The notes below the pieces were generated by a model. That model had not been told where the DNA came from, did not search any database, and saw only the letters and a list, made by a program, of their open reading frames with translations. From Chionis minor (lineage: Eukaryota; Chordata; Aves; Charadriiformes; Chionididae), in the NCBI GenBank assembly GCA_013398295.1, contig VZSF01010484.1:167015-231014 (forward strand): a DNA stretch of 64,000 nt, given 5' to 3'. A program made the translations under genes and the position numbers. This document shows, in pieces, positions 12,901 to 25,035 of the stretch (positions are counted from its first letter, which is position 1; every line of letters begins with the position of its first letter).

Positions 12901-15900
12901 TCACTTGATACATTTTCTTTTTCCTGTTTAGCAAGTCTGTATCGGTGGATCACAGCAAACCTCTATTCATACCAGCAGGCCTGGATTCACTGAGCCAAAT
13001 AGGTTAGGACATTTTGTCTTCATCATGTTGGTTGCTTAATAGTTTTTGAAAAAGGAAAAAAAATTTAAGCAAATCAAGAAGTTAAATTGTAGTACATCAG
13101 TTTTAATAGATTATTGAATGAAATGGCTTAGAAAGTATAAAACTGCCATTCAGTATTTATATTATTGAGAGTTACTTGCGTGGTTTTGTTAGGTAGTTTA
13201 ATCATTATCGGGACTTCTTCAAATAATTAAGTACTAACAAGCTTAGATCTAAAAGAAAATATAATATACAATACCACTCAGCCTGTTTCATGGTAGGAGG
13301 TCAATATTTTTTTCGAACTTATTGCACCTTGTCACTGTAGAAGATAAAATGTTAACATTAGATGCATCATTATCCAAAATAATTTGATAATTTGTATTGT
13401 TATGACAACATACTTGCATTATTTTGTGCTGTGCTGTAATCCTTAGGACCACCACCCGCCTCTGATAGTGATATTGGAAAGATGCGTGCAAACACACCAT
13501 TGGAACTGTGGAAAAAAGTATTTGAGAAAACATTTCCTCCCAAGGTAGGTATTTACAAGTCTGCTGCACAGCTTCTTTTCTCATACAACAGTAGTAATAG
13601 CACTACTAATTTTTGTCTTTCAAGTCCAGTGACTGGAACTTCAGTCTCACTCACAGTCCTGTTTCTTCCAAACTCTTTCATTCGTACATTTTTTTAAATA
13701 TACAGATTTGTAGGTAGCGGTGCTTTGGTTATTAGCTTCTGCATCGTCACTCAGCTTCCTACATTTAGTAATAATGAAAGTACTGGTGTAACCCTCTGTT
13801 TTTATCGAAGTTATACCATCGCCTTTCATTATATTGAGAGACAAGCTATACTCGACCGTTTTGGAATTTGATGAGGTGACATATTCCCTAATGCCTAAAC
13901 CAAATGACAGTGATGTTCCAAGAGGAGAGTGCTTCGTGGCTGAAGCAAGCTGCTGATCCTTGTTCTCCTAGGGCACGAGGCTTTGAATGAGGTGAGCGTG
14001 TTAGAGTTCCTTGCCAAAATCCCTCATTTAGATAGGGGAAGTGTTTGGGTTTACCAGGTAAACCTCTGTTTCTGGGGAGGAGTCGTCTGAATTCACCCTT
14101 TCCCACTCACTTGGCCGATACATATCAAAGCCTACAAACTCTTTCAAGTGGTTTGTGACCAGAATAAATTACGCTAAGGTGCTGTTCTCAGTACAGTATG
14201 CCCCAACATGATAAAGACTAAACTTTACTTTTCAGAAACTATACAGGACTGTTATTTTTCATGTTATTTTTGCTTATAGCCTTTTAAAACACAATAAACA
14301 AACATTCTTTTCCCTACCCAATAACTCCCAAACTCTCCCTGAAACATCTGGAGAAATGAATGTGTTTCTCATCTTGCAAGCTTCGTCAGTGTTCTAAGGT
14401 ATCAGTCTAATTAAAGAAGATTTGCCAAGTAGATTCCCTTCTGTTCTGGTCTCCTGTTTTTGTTCCAAAATATGCTTTAAACTTCAAAGCTGGTTTTTTG
14501 CATTGCGAATTTTTTTCCATTGCTTCATCTAATAATAATAGTTATAATTCTGCTTTATTTTATTCCATCGTTTGTATGATTGCCTCCTTTCCATTTTCTA
14601 CTTTCCATTTTTTACGAGTAAGGAGAAATGTGCAGGACAACATTTTAAAACAAAATTCTTTATTTGATATTGTTTCTTCCTATTAGTGTATTTGCTTCTT
14701 TAGAATTAAACTTAAACCTGCAGTTCCCTCAAGATTAGTAAATGAAATTGCAGGTATTTGGTAAAAAGATAGTAATCAATTTCTCAGCAGTTGAGGTAAT
14801 GCTTCTGGTAGACAGAACTGAATTCTAGTCTTGAGTATGAAATGCTGTAGCAAGAGTAACCTTAATTATGCCCAAATGTCATGAGCCAGAAAGGCTATTT
14901 TTATTTTGAGGAGAGAATAATAAACAACTACCAAATAAGGATATTTTCTTTCCTTTAACATCTAACTGCACTATAACTTTCTCATCATTTAGCACCAATA
15001 TCTAAGCTATTTTTTTAATCTAATCTGTCCCCCGTAGCACAAAATTCTTCCATAAATGCAGGATTTTACTACAATTGTATTAGAAGTAAATAATTCCACA
15101 GCATGCCATTTTCTTGTTAAAAGAACAGAAGATAAATTTTATCATTTGGGGTTTTGTCATTTCTTCTTTTAGAGTTTCTGTGATTTACAAGATACCAAGG
15201 ACCCTGCACAGGATTTGCAATACGCTGAGTATGAGGTTGATGTCATGAGAGCTCAGAAAAACCAGGTGTGTTGTTATGCTCCAATTGCTGTTCCCAGTCA
15301 GGTATTCCAGAAATACCATATTGTAGAATATACCTATAGTTCCCTTTTTGCTTTTAAATAATTACAGCCTTAGTTTTCGGCTTAGTAGTTGGTTGAGTTT
15401 TTTCCCATTGGTAGATATTAAGCTGTTAGAGCATTGTTAGATCTCAAAGTTTTGGCTTTGTAGTTTCTTTAGAAATTAATAATTCAGATTTTCCCTCTAG
15501 CTCTCTTCCAGAATTATTCCACTAAAATAATACTGAAGCAAAGCTGCAAAGCTTTCTTGGCAGCAATTTCTTCATTTCTGCACCCTGTGCTCTCATTTGG
15601 GTGTTGACTAGCAGAAAGTCTAGGAAGCGGTTCCAATGTTTGGGGTGGGGGCTGTTTACATTTTTAGTTTTGTCTTCCTCCTACAAAACTTTCTTTTTGA
15701 ACGGGAAAGGTGCCGAGATGATAACATTTCTCGAGTTTGCAGGCTATGTACCTTTTATCTTCAACAAAGCAAAGATAATTATTCTACCTAGTGATATTTG
15801 CTTAACCCCTAAATTCCAGGAAAAACCTTTAGTGGGGAAAGGGTCTTTAATTTTGAAGTGTTTCTGCATTTCCATACACTTGTGGTGAATTAATTTTACA

Positions 15901-18900
15901 GAAAAATTCTGTGGCAACCTAGACGACGGTTACAACATTACCTTGTAGATATCAGTGTATAACATCACATGAGTAGAGATACTGTTTATAGTCTTCATCA
16001 GTATCATAGGCATGGGTCTGCTAAAATCAATCCAAGATTTGTGTCTTTTTGTTTGGAAGAAGTATCACATGCTTGCAAACCCTCTATTTCATATAGATTC
16101 ATTTGTTTCACACACGAAAAATTCTTTGCTAGAATGACTGAGAAACGTTCCACTGTTCTCAGAGCTTACATGTGGGCTGTTGGTACACCATTTAACTTCC
16201 TTGTGGACAAAGTTACAGTGGTTAAAGGAGGTTTTTCTAGCAGTGCTTTAAGATGATGGATTGTACCAATCATCTTTCACAGACCCCCACTCTTAAGATG
16301 AAAGGCAGTTTTATTGAATTGCACTGCAATTAATCTCAACTAACCCTAAAATACCGTGGCAAATTTCATCTTTCTGCGTGCTTGTAAAAGAAAGCCAGAG
16401 GATTAGATTATTACTGCTATCATGTTTTTGTAGAGTTTAGTTAGATTGAATGAGGCAGTAAACCTATAGTTACCTGATCCAAAGAAACACATTAATAATG
16501 TAAAAGAATAAAGCAATTCCAAGAATCCCCTGCAGTCTTTGAACTTGCACATTACCTGTAATATCCTGTTAATGTAGGCATCACTTTGGAATTTGCTACA
16601 TCAAGAACCGTCTTAGAAATCATTAAAATTTGTAAAGCACATTGCTTTTGGAATTTATAATGTAATCTCATACTCAGTATATCTATATATCTCAAAATAA
16701 CTATATGGTGTACTAGGTTTGTTATTTTTAGATAATACTTGTGTCTTGCAAAAGAAGATACTGGTATGCGTTGATTAAATCATACAGGAAATGATTAATT
16801 TTCTGTTTTTAAACAAAAGAGACAGGCTTTTAGAATCTTAATCTGTTCAAGGGCATTGCAAACCAGCGTAGCATCTTGTAGTTGGACTGCTACAAGTAAT
16901 TTGAGCATTAAAGAGAAAATTACTTTTGTTATCTCCAGCTATTTCCTAAACTTCTCTATTGTGAAGTTATTACGAGATTATTTGCACATTATTAAAATGT
17001 TTTCTACTCCAAGAATTTAATTCAATTTGAAATGCACCGAGATAGCAACGTACATCTAAAAGAGAAGAACTCTGTAGTTGCAGTGATTCTTGACGTGTCT
17101 TTGGATTTCCCGGTTACATGAAAAGGGGCACAAAAATCCTATTTGTAAAGCATTGTTTTAAATGTATCATAAGTCTGACATTCTTTATAGAGTCTCATGA
17201 TATCTATTGTGTACAAGGAACAGTATATTAAGTTGTTTAATATGCAACATGTTGCTAACGAAATCATGCAACATGAAAGTTTTGTATGACGACAGTGTAT
17301 GTTTTAATGTCATTGAAGTGCGTGTTATCATTTTTCTCAGTTACTTTCGGTTACTTAATATGCCACTTTGGACTCCAGGTGATAATGGGTTTGGTTGTTT
17401 ATCTCAAAGATAAGCTTTAAAGGAAGAATAAACACAGTACTACAGCAATAGAAACGAAATATAACCCCGGTCAGTGAGTCTGATAAAGGAACTAGCATAC
17501 CTGACTGACTTAGTCTTGGTCAGGACTGTTTAATAATACTGTAATAGATTTATGGAAAACTGTGGTAACATAAAGTTTAATTAAATCAATTCCAACTTGG
17601 TAACTTTGGTTGCAGGGTTTGTCTGCAGCTAGGGTTTGTACGTTCTAGCAGAGTAAAAAGTTAAATTCTCAAGTATAAAATTAGGAAACAGTTTAAAAAA
17701 AAAAAAAGTACAGAAACAAGAAAGTACCTGGCGCACTCTCATGTACTAGCTGTCAGCTAGTATTTATCTGATACACTTTTTTGGCTGTAGAAGTTAAGAG
17801 TCCAGTTCATCAGCACCCTGTCACAAAATAATCCGGTCTAAAAGAAAATGGTCTTGCTTCCTTAATATTTTCAGAGTTAACTATGAGACCTGCCCACTCC
17901 ATTCCTAGGCCTTTTTGCTCTGGAAAACACTCTGAGGCTATCTTTTCCTCACTGTGCCTTTGGTCAAGGTAGAGCACATCTCACTCTCTCAACTGTCCTT
18001 TCACAACCCTTCTCCTAGTTCTTATTCCACAGGCACACAACGTGCAGGTTTATATCAGAGACTGCTGTTGCAATTGTTTACTGCTTTTTCATTCTCTGGA
18101 GTTAAGCTCCGAGAGAGAGAATACAGTACCTGGGACCTTTTTGGAATTTACATTTTTAACGTATTTCTTGACTAGCAGATTCTCTCTGGGAATGACTGGA
18201 ATTTTGTGCTCTTTGCAGGGCCTTCAAAAGTCAAGAAAAACATTGATTTTGCATATTTATTAGGCCTTAACAGTGTACATACATTACAAATGTTCATACA
18301 GGCCACATAAAACATAAACAAGATGGCAAACTTGTCATCCATTTCTCTCCATTCTCTGCTAGCTTGTTGGCTTTTGATGTTCTAAGGTCACCTTAATTTC
18401 ACTTTAGGTACACGCGTAACTTGAATACGAGTGAGATCTTTTAAAATAATATTGTTCATTAGAGCTGTGCATATACCACCTCCTTTGCGAGCACCCAGGT
18501 TTGCATGAAAATATCGTTCCTTTAGTTCCGTCTGAATGTTTGTGGCAGTGAGAGGGCACATGGGGCTGCCCGCTCCGTTTCCTTTAGAAACACTTTCTAC
18601 CACGGAGGTACGTACTCCAAGGTCTCTTTCCGAAGGTTTTTTGTTTGTTTCAGGTCTTAGCTGTCCTGTTAGGCCTCAATATTGCTAATGCTCAAAACGG
18701 GTGCTCAGACCGTTTTGCTCTGGACATTTGAGTGCAGGTTCATCATCCCCAGAAGCAAATGACGAAGCTAACCTTGAGCTCAGAGTACAGGGTGGCCTCC
18801 CAGTCGGGAAGTCAGCATCACGCAATGCCAAAGTTCACACTGACTGGTCCTTGTTACACAACGGTATTACCTTAGGGATTTGCGCTAGCTGTAGCTGAAT

Positions 18901-21900
18901 CCGAATGCCATAAACTCAAAACAACAGCAAGAAGACAGGTAGGTGCCTGGTGCCCTTTGGTGTCAGCTAACAAGAAGTAACAGAAGCAGATCGCAATGAA
19001 CAGGGCTGTAACTGTTACGATTTGAACAAGTCTTTAACAGAAGAAGGGGAGGTTCTATAACACCTCGCAAGGAAGCATAGTTCCGTTTCCCCTAAAATAG
19101 GACTGAACTAGCCAACCACGTCATTCACAGCTAAAAGTCATCTCGGTGTCAGATCTGCAGCTGGGACTGTGTGTTTGGCTTTTTTTAAACCAACTGAAAG
19201 AGCATTATTAGAGCACTGTGATTAAATTTCTTACTGAAGTTTGGTGCTTAAGATTTTTTTATCCCTATTTCAGTACTTGGTTATTTTCACCGTGGTCCAG
19301 ATTGAGGGCACTTTCAGCAAGAAACTGCATGAAAAAGAAAGTTAAAGTCATGTCAGAACTGAGGAAATGCAACAATTAAGGCTTTTCCTACAATCTTAAT
19401 TTTTCCTTCTTGTTTGTAGGCATTATAGTATTGTCTTTAATTACATGATCATATACTATTTTGCTGATGTCTCAGTTCAATTGTTCAGTATTTCTTTTCA
19501 TCATCCTTATTCTTTGTGTACCTTATTTCTCAACCTGCCATTCAGACACTTCAATGAACACAAAAGTATTAATTTTTTTTTCTCTGAGAACATGTGGTAA
19601 TGTTATCTTATCCGAGTGCCTCACAAACATCAGTTAAGTCTTTCTTCCCAATCCCTTTATGAGATTATGTGTGATCTTGCCCATTTGACAAATGAAGAAT
19701 TTACAGAAACACAGAAGTACAGAAGCACTAAGGTTAAAAAAAAATTTAAAAATCCACTTTATGCCAGTGTTGAGACATCATCTAGGACAAGCTGCTAGTA
19801 CTAATAATGTTTAAAGCACTCAGAGCACATTGAAAGCATATTTAAATTGCAGTCGTTAATTCTTTGTGCCTCCTATACTTGGTACCCAGAAAGCAAAGGA
19901 AGCATAATGCTAGTGTGAACGCTTTGGCGTACTTTGAGATGTATTGTTCCGTAGGATCTTCTTTCAGTTTGGAGAGAGGATCTCTTAGCTGATTGTATAG
20001 TTACAGTATATGCCAGAATTCTGCTTATATTTGTAGTACAGGACTTCATGAGCAGGAAGGTACCCTTTTTTAGGAGGGTCTCTACAGTGATCTTTAAGCT
20101 GTATTTGAAAGATCTTTTCCATTACATTTCTGACTTAATGGGATTTATTTTACTTTCTATTTTACATGAAAACTAAGGAAGTGTACTTTCCTGACAGCAT
20201 TTTCCTGAATCGTTAAATTTGTTAAAGATTATTTTTTGATTTTTTGTAAATATCCTCCCATTTAATCCCTTTTTTGCTTTCATTTCTTGTTGTTCAAACA
20301 TTAGTCTCACCTAGGTATGTGTCCAAAATAAATATTTATCATTTTGTTCTGTACTTCTGTACATAGTGGGATAGCTACATAGTTTTAATATATGCTGTAG
20401 TTTTGATACTTTGAATTTCTGTATTGTTTTGAATTGCCTTTTTACTGGATTGCCTTCTAGCTAGCTAAAATTACAGCAAAATAAATTCTGTTAAATTATC
20501 TACCTCTTCCTTGAAACAGATTAGTCAGATAAATCTCTAAGGCTAATTATTTAGGCAACACCTGTAGGTATGACCCCCAGACAGCATTGTCTTTATATGT
20601 AAAACTTCTTTGTCTAGTTTTACCCCTTCCTGTAGCCTTTGAGAAAGTTTGTTAGAACTGAAATTATTTACTTAGCATAAATCCGGTTACATGTGCTTCT
20701 TAAAATATCACAGTCGTCTTTCTATTCCTACCTGTTGGCAAGTTTCCAACAGTTCAGTATGTTCCATGATCGTAATTACTTTATATTAATAATGAGGGAG
20801 TGAAAATACTGAGTAAAGGCTGGTTTAGAGACAGAACAGTTCAGTAGTACTAGACTCATATTTAATAATGCAACTTACTAGATTCAGACTAGACACAATG
20901 TTCTGTGTCAGTCATGAATTACTTGACTGTAAAGCTAGACTCCTGCAAGCAACATGAAGAATATGCACTAATTAAAAATACTCTTGCTGATCATAAATCC
21001 ATGGCACTTTCTGAAAAATTTGCACTGCTGACAAAGCTGCTGAAGTGATTTTCTGGAGAGAGAGAGGAAATTCCATTTATTATTTCCATACAAGTTTTAG
21101 ATGATGATTTCTTTGTTGCTCTGTCCTTTATTTTCTTCTTCTTCCCTCTGTGCTCTGGATTGATAATTAATACTTCTGTTAAACTCACCAGGTGTGAATT
21201 CTGTTATTTTTGTCAGTTCTGGGATCTGTATACCTACAGTGAAACCTCCCTTACTCTGTTAAGTCCATTCTATTAAAATCAGAATAGTAATCATATAAAG
21301 CACATGCCCACTTTTGAGGGTCTTTGCTACATTTATACTAATCACTGGTGTATATCCACCTCTTTTCCCGATCTAAGTAAGATACGATGACTTTTTTTGT
21401 ATCTCAAGCAGTACATGGTTAGGCCTAACAGTACCTCATTAGAGGATCATCTTCCTGCAAATACGCTGGAACCCACCTTATTCTTAAATGAACAAAAAGC
21501 AATTGTAGTGCTTTCTAAATGAATTTTTGCTGAAAAAAATCTTCAGAAATAATTCCCAAGAGTATGCACCACTACATAAAATTCAGAAGGTGAAATTAGT
21601 GTTTGATAATGTTGCTAGAGCATTTTATTATAGGCTTCAAAATTCCCAGTAGCACTTTTGACTGAAATGAGGTCATTTGTCTACCATGCTAGTACTTAGC
21701 TGTTGTCAAGTATAGCATAATGTAGATGGCCTTATCTTTCATGCCTAATCCGCTTTATTTATTATACCTTCACAATTCTAGCCTTGGTTTGCTTTTAATA
21801 ATCTAATTACTAGCTAGAAGATGCATATTTTTAACTACCACAGGAGGTTTGCATTTTATTTTTATGCACGGGTGCTAACTTGTCAATCCACTGAACAGTA

Positions 21901-22791
21901 GCACCTGGAAGAATATTTTAAACTACTAATTGAAAAAGAAAAGTAAAAGCATGATATCACTGTCATCAGTAATACACTTCCTGAAAAACCTCGAGCAATG
22001 ATGAGTAATATTTCTACAAATATCCAGTACCATAGATTGAATAGATCTGGTATGTCAATTTCCTAAACACCCATTGCATTACTCTAAAATATATTTCTCC
22101 ATGCTGCTTTCTGGACAAGCCTGTGTTCTGTAGGGGGTTTCTAAGGTCCTCTGGTTAGCTCTCAAGTTATCATCACTGGCGATATATAAACTTATAGGGG
22201 TTTATTCCAGCCCTGTGCTTTAAAAAAAAATAAAATAATAAAAAAAAAGGAGGTAGGCTTTGTTCTTCTAGTTTTTTCTCCATAATCTTAAGGAGTTACC
22301 AATCCATTTTGCATCCTGAAAGGCAAACTTTCACACACTGACTTCCTGCATGTGCAACAGTAGTTTCTGTTGGGTAATTCTGATTTCTGGTTTTAAAACA
22401 CAGGTATTGTTACATTTCTGTATGTTCATAGGGAGCCTGATCTCTCAAACTGAACGTCTGAGACACCACCCAAAATTTCTTCTACCCTAGAATGCGAGTA
22501 TCTAGGTCTAAATAAAGAAATTCTGTCTCCCTATGTGAGAGCAAATGTGGCAAAATTTATAGCACTTTTAGTATAACTTTCTTAAAAATAAAAAATGTAT
22601 AGTACGGGGTTTTTTTCTACAGTAAAAAAATTTTGTACATGCTTTAAGTATTTAGGTAGCTAATGTATCTATCATCACTTTTAATAATGAGATTAGATTA
22701 ATATGTATGTATGTTTCTGTTTTAGGAACTTGAACACTACAAAAGAAATGCCTCGAAATCCTGGAAAGAAATGGATTTTGACTCTGATTGA
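925..22791 (+). CDS. DYNC2LI1: Cytoplasmic dynein-2 light intermediate chain 1
   Basis: Thirteen coding exons join in frame to 354 codons plus stop (human: 351): 925-938, 1653-1770, 3037-3071, 3456-3525, 4545-4633, 6793-6979, 9449-9517, 10885-10962, 12503-12579, 12932-13002, 13447-13544, 15173-15265 and 22726-22791. The product is the light intermediate chain of dynein-2, which stabilises the heavy chain and drives retrograde intraflagellar transport in cilia. It has a Ras-like fold: the P-loop GNKNGGKT is at residues 40-47 (split between exons 2 and 3), the DLSKPNEL segment is in exon 6, and a degenerate base-recognition SKYD is at 188-191. The start is the first in-frame ATG, matches the human N-terminus and has G at -3. 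All introns are GT-AG. Intron 12 (about 7.5 kb) makes up a third of the gene. Loss of the human gene causes a short-rib skeletal ciliopathy. Confidence 0.96.
1653..1770 (+). CDS. DYNC2LI1: DYNC2LI1 coding exon 2
   Basis: Residues 5-44, starting [16 protein letters not shown] and ending with the first half of the P-loop (LFMGNKNG). Donor gtaacg. The acidic ENPDDDG stretch lies where the human protein also has a variable acidic loop. Confidence 0.93.
3037..3071 (+). CDS. DYNC2LI1: DYNC2LI1 coding exon 3
   Basis: Residues 45-55 plus two bases: [11 protein letters not shown]. Completes the P-loop Gly-Lys-Thr. The acceptor is ttccag and the donor gtatgt. Confidence 0.92.
3456..3525 (+). CDS. DYNC2LI1: DYNC2LI1 coding exon 4
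   Basis: Residues 56-79, including [19 protein letters not shown], nearly identical to the human switch-I-like segment. Acceptor gcacag, donor gtgagt. Confidence 0.93.
3561..3577. repeat. Short (AC)n microsatellite
   Basis: ATACACACACACACAAA in DYNC2LI1 intron 4, a short dinucleotide tract 35 bases after exon 4. Confidence 0.8.
4545..4633 (+). CDS. DYNC2LI1: DYNC2LI1 coding exon 5
   Basis: Residues 80-108 plus two bases, with [18 protein letters not shown], the conserved stretch in the position of the G3/switch-II region. Donor gtaagt. Confidence 0.94.
6793..6979 (+). CDS. DYNC2LI1: DYNC2LI1 coding exon 6
   Basis: Residues 109-171, the longest exon, including [20 protein letters not shown] followed by a charged helix ending QRDHP. 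Donor gtaagt. Confidence 0.95.
9449..9517 (+). CDS. DYNC2LI1: DYNC2LI1 coding exon 7
   Basis: Residues 172-194, with [16 protein letters not shown], a strongly conserved block. Phase 0 at both ends; donor gtaagt. Confidence 0.95.
10322..10365. repeat. Degraded inverted-repeat element, possible ancient interspersed repeat
   Basis: In DYNC2LI1 intron 7, arms TTCCATTGGAGTC (10322-10334) and GGCTTCACTGGGA (10353-10365) pair as an imperfect inverted repeat. They resemble the 'CCCATTGAAGTCAATGGG' motif that recurs in sauropsid genomes. Family assignment is from memory and weak. Confidence 0.3.
10885..10962 (+). CDS. DYNC2LI1: DYNC2LI1 coding exon 8
   Basis: Residues 195-220, including [16 protein letters not shown]. 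Phase 0 at both ends. The donor is gtgtgt. Confidence 0.93.
11929..11980. repeat. Second degraded copy of the same palindromic repeat type
   Basis: In DYNC2LI1 intron 8, TCCTGATTCCCATTGAAATG is followed by TTCATTTCCC, again a fragment of the 'CCCATTGAAGTCAATGGG' type with a partly complementary second arm, 1.6 kb from the first. Confidence 0.28.
12503..12579 (+). CDS. DYNC2LI1: DYNC2LI1 coding exon 9
   Basis: Residues 221-245 plus two bases: [20 protein letters not shown] and the following FGYDK. Donor gtaaca. Confidence 0.93.
12932..13002 (+). CDS. DYNC2LI1: DYNC2LI1 coding exon 10
   Basis: Residues 246-269 plus one base, with [18 protein letters not shown]. The donor gttagg deviates from consensus at +3. 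Confidence 0.92.
13447..13544 (+). CDS. DYNC2LI1: DYNC2LI1 coding exon 11
   Basis: Residues 270-302, with [20 protein letters not shown] and FPPK. Donor gtaggt. Confidence 0.93.
15173..15265 (+). CDS. DYNC2LI1: DYNC2LI1 coding exon 12
   Basis: Residues 303-333, with [20 protein letters not shown]. Phase 0 at both ends; donor gtgtgt. The next intron is 7.46 kb. Confidence 0.92.
15266..22725 (+). other. DYNC2LI1: DYNC2LI1 intron 12 (7.46 kb)
   Basis: This is the largest gene-free stretch inside DYNC2LI1. I see no conserved exon, RNA gene or mobile-element body in it. It is AT-rich, with an A-rich run near 22220-22250 and a slightly less AT-rich part near 17.9-19.1 kb. The open frames here (such as 15601-15888 and 15969-16256) have no recognisable protein similarity or paired splice sites. 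Confidence 0.6.
22726..22791 (+). CDS. DYNC2LI1: DYNC2LI1 coding exon 13 with stop codon
   Basis: Residues 334-354 and TGA at 22789-22791. [16 protein letters not shown] aligns with the human C-terminus, with one extra residue before the stop. Confidence 0.93.
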   Translation, partial: ELEHYKRNASKSWKEMDFDSD

Positions 22792-23157
22792 TGAACTGCT
22801 ATCGGTGTCTTCAGTTTAACATTTACAAAATTATTTAAGTATATCTTGGTACTGACACAGAGTTTTAAAGTGGGGAGAAAGGAATTCTAGATTATTCAGA
22901 GATGGGTCCAATTATGAAAACTGGCATTAGTCAGTTCTACCTATTTTATAACACATTATTTCATTTATTTTTGAATGCTTCTGTCCTAAACATGTGTTTA
23001 AACAGTTTTTCACACCCAAAGAGTGAAACTGCATAGTGAAGTAAGCTGGGCATCTTTTCCTAGTTCCTTGCGTATATAATTCAAAAGCAAAGTTTAAGAA
23101 GGTACTTGCATCTTTCTTTGATGTATTTGAATAGGATAGTTCCACAAAAACTGGCAG

Positions 23158-23163
23158 AATAAA
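23158..23163 (+). terminator. DYNC2LI1: Polyadenylation signal AATAAA, proximal, DYNC2LI1
   Basis: AATAAA 367 bases after the stop, giving a possible shorter 3' UTR. Confidence 0.5.
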
Positions 23164-23278
23164 GTGGAATTAAAACCAGGTTTGACCTGGTCTAAAATTC
23201 AGAAGTTTTCTTTATCTCTGTTTCAGTATCATACAGTTTAATACAGGAATTATTTCTTGCATTACTGTATAATGTTGT

Positions 23279-23284
23279 AATAAA
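23279..23284 (+). terminator. DYNC2LI1: Polyadenylation signal AATAAA, distal, DYNC2LI1
   Basis: AATAAA 488 bases after the stop, followed by T-rich sequence. This is the likelier end of the transcript. Confidence 0.55.
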
Positions 23285-23310
23285 TTTGCACATTTCTCTT
23301 GAATATTCAA

Positions 23311-24134
23311 ATGGTACGAAGTCTAATCAATTTGACACGTATTTGGGTAGTGGTGGAAGTGTAATTGATTCACATGCAGCCCAAGCTGGTGAAATGCTAC
23401 CCTAAACTAGATACGGTTTTGTTGTCCATGGATGTCCTCACTATTATGAGGTGGCCTGAGTGTTTTGAGGATACGCAAGGCAATCTAGATTAAAGACAGA
23501 AGTGTCTCTTGAGAGCTAAGACTTGTTGTTAGAGAATAAACATCCGAACAGCCACTTGGTAGACCAGATCGTAAGTATGGTCCCTGACAAACAACCCTAC
23601 CTGCACAGGAAAGACAAAGTAATGTGGTATCTTTCCAACTCTTTAAAGTTACATGTTATTTTTTAACATATTTGTTCATCAAATACTTTTCTGATATAAC
23701 ATTTGTATCTTAGAATATTACAAAGATATTAGAAAAAAGTCTTGGCCTCAAACTTAAGTGGAGAAGCTGCATTAACTCCAGGATTTAAAATTATTCATTA
23801 CAAAGTGCATCATCTCAAAGCTATCAAATTAAACTAATTATATTATTATGGCATTTTAAGATACAAATATACTTACCTTGTGGAAGAAATCGCTAGCTAT
23901 CCCTCTGTAATAAATAATTTCTTCACTGAACATGCAAAGTAAGTTGTAAAAGTTCAGTATTCGGTGTCTGTTAGGCTTTCAATTTTGAGAGGTACTTATA
24001 TGGATTAAATGGATAAATTAGGCTCTTTGGGATGTTAGTGAGCTCATGAGAATAACTTCCAAAGATACAAACTACATCTCTTCTAAGAACTGGCAAACAA
24101 CTTTTACATTTTTTTCCCCTATTTAATTTAACAT
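23311..24134. other. Intergenic interval between the convergent 3' ends of DYNC2LI1 and ABCG5
   Basis: AT-rich DNA with no exon, RNA gene or repeat that I can support. It separates two genes transcribed towards each other. Confidence 0.5.
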
Positions 24135-24477
24135 TTTATTAACAATAAAAAATTTGTTCTAGTAATTCACAAAATGCTTCCAAAACAAAATTTAGAACTT
24201 CATAATGAAAAGAAGAAACAGATATAAATAACATAATTGCCTTCTGTGATTTACCATCATTTACAAGACAAAAACACTTTAGGTAACTTTTATATTGCTT
24301 AAAGATCCTGTACTCATTGGTTGTAAAGTACGCCTAAGATTACAGTGGAGCAATTTCTTGATTCTGTCTTTATTTGCATGCATTTGGTTTGTTGTGTTTC
24401 TGCAAATCTCCAAAATGGTATCCACGCAAAGCGTAGGAGTTAAAATACAAGATTCACTAGCTGTTACACCTCCCTGC

Positions 24478-24483
24478 TTTATT
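24478..24483 (-). terminator. ABCG5: Candidate polyadenylation signal, ABCG5
   Basis: TTTATT on the plus strand, so AATAAA in the ABCG5 sense, about 355 bases after the stop codon. Two more lie further on, at 24369-24374 and 24135-24140; which is used cannot be told from sequence. Confidence 0.45.
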
Positions 24484-24838
24484 GGTAACAGTTAAAAAAA
24501 ATAGCATGAAAAAAATTAGAGCACTGTCGATACATGGTTAAAAATTTACAGCAATGGCTGACTAAATTAAATTCAAAGAGTCTTTTAAAATGTAATACTG
24601 GTGATTTGGGCTGATCTGGGCGTGGGGTGGGAATACCAAGAGCAGGAAGACATTCACACTCTTAAGAGAACATTGTTTTTCAAGGTGGAAAACACCCAGT
24701 TAGAAACAAACATGCAAAGATGAATGTGTTTCTGTATGTGCAATCGCTTAAATTCTATCTAAAATCCATCAATTTAAGCCTTCCACCATAATCAAGTTAA
24801 AAGTGTATTATTAGACATTGTTAGCACTGCTACTTTTT

Positions 24839-25035
24839 TTACTGGCTGCCAATAATTCTCTCTCTTATTTTGAAGCTCAGAATTGCTACAATGGCAAGTA
24901 CTGGTAGAAAAGCATAGAGTATTAAGAAATCGGTTGTGAACTGGGACAATGCATCAGGAAAGTTCTTTTCGATGAACTGAATGCCTTGAGAGAAAATACA
25001 CACAGCACTATTTGCAGCAGAATTGTTGGCTCCAC
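24839..25035 (-). CDS. ABCG5: ABCG5 coding exon 13 with stop codon
   Basis: Residues 581-645 and TAA at 24839-24841 (complement). It holds the end of the extracellular loop (NNS sequon at 584, [10 protein letters not shown]), the last helix [19 protein letters not shown] and the tail [10 protein letters not shown]. Confidence 0.95.

Larger units (their letters stand above)
22792..23310 (+). other. DYNC2LI1: DYNC2LI1 3' UTR
   Basis: About 500 bases between the stop codon and the distal polyadenylation signal. It is AT-rich with no competing open frame on the sense strand. The end is inferred from the AATAAA at 23279. Confidence 0.6.
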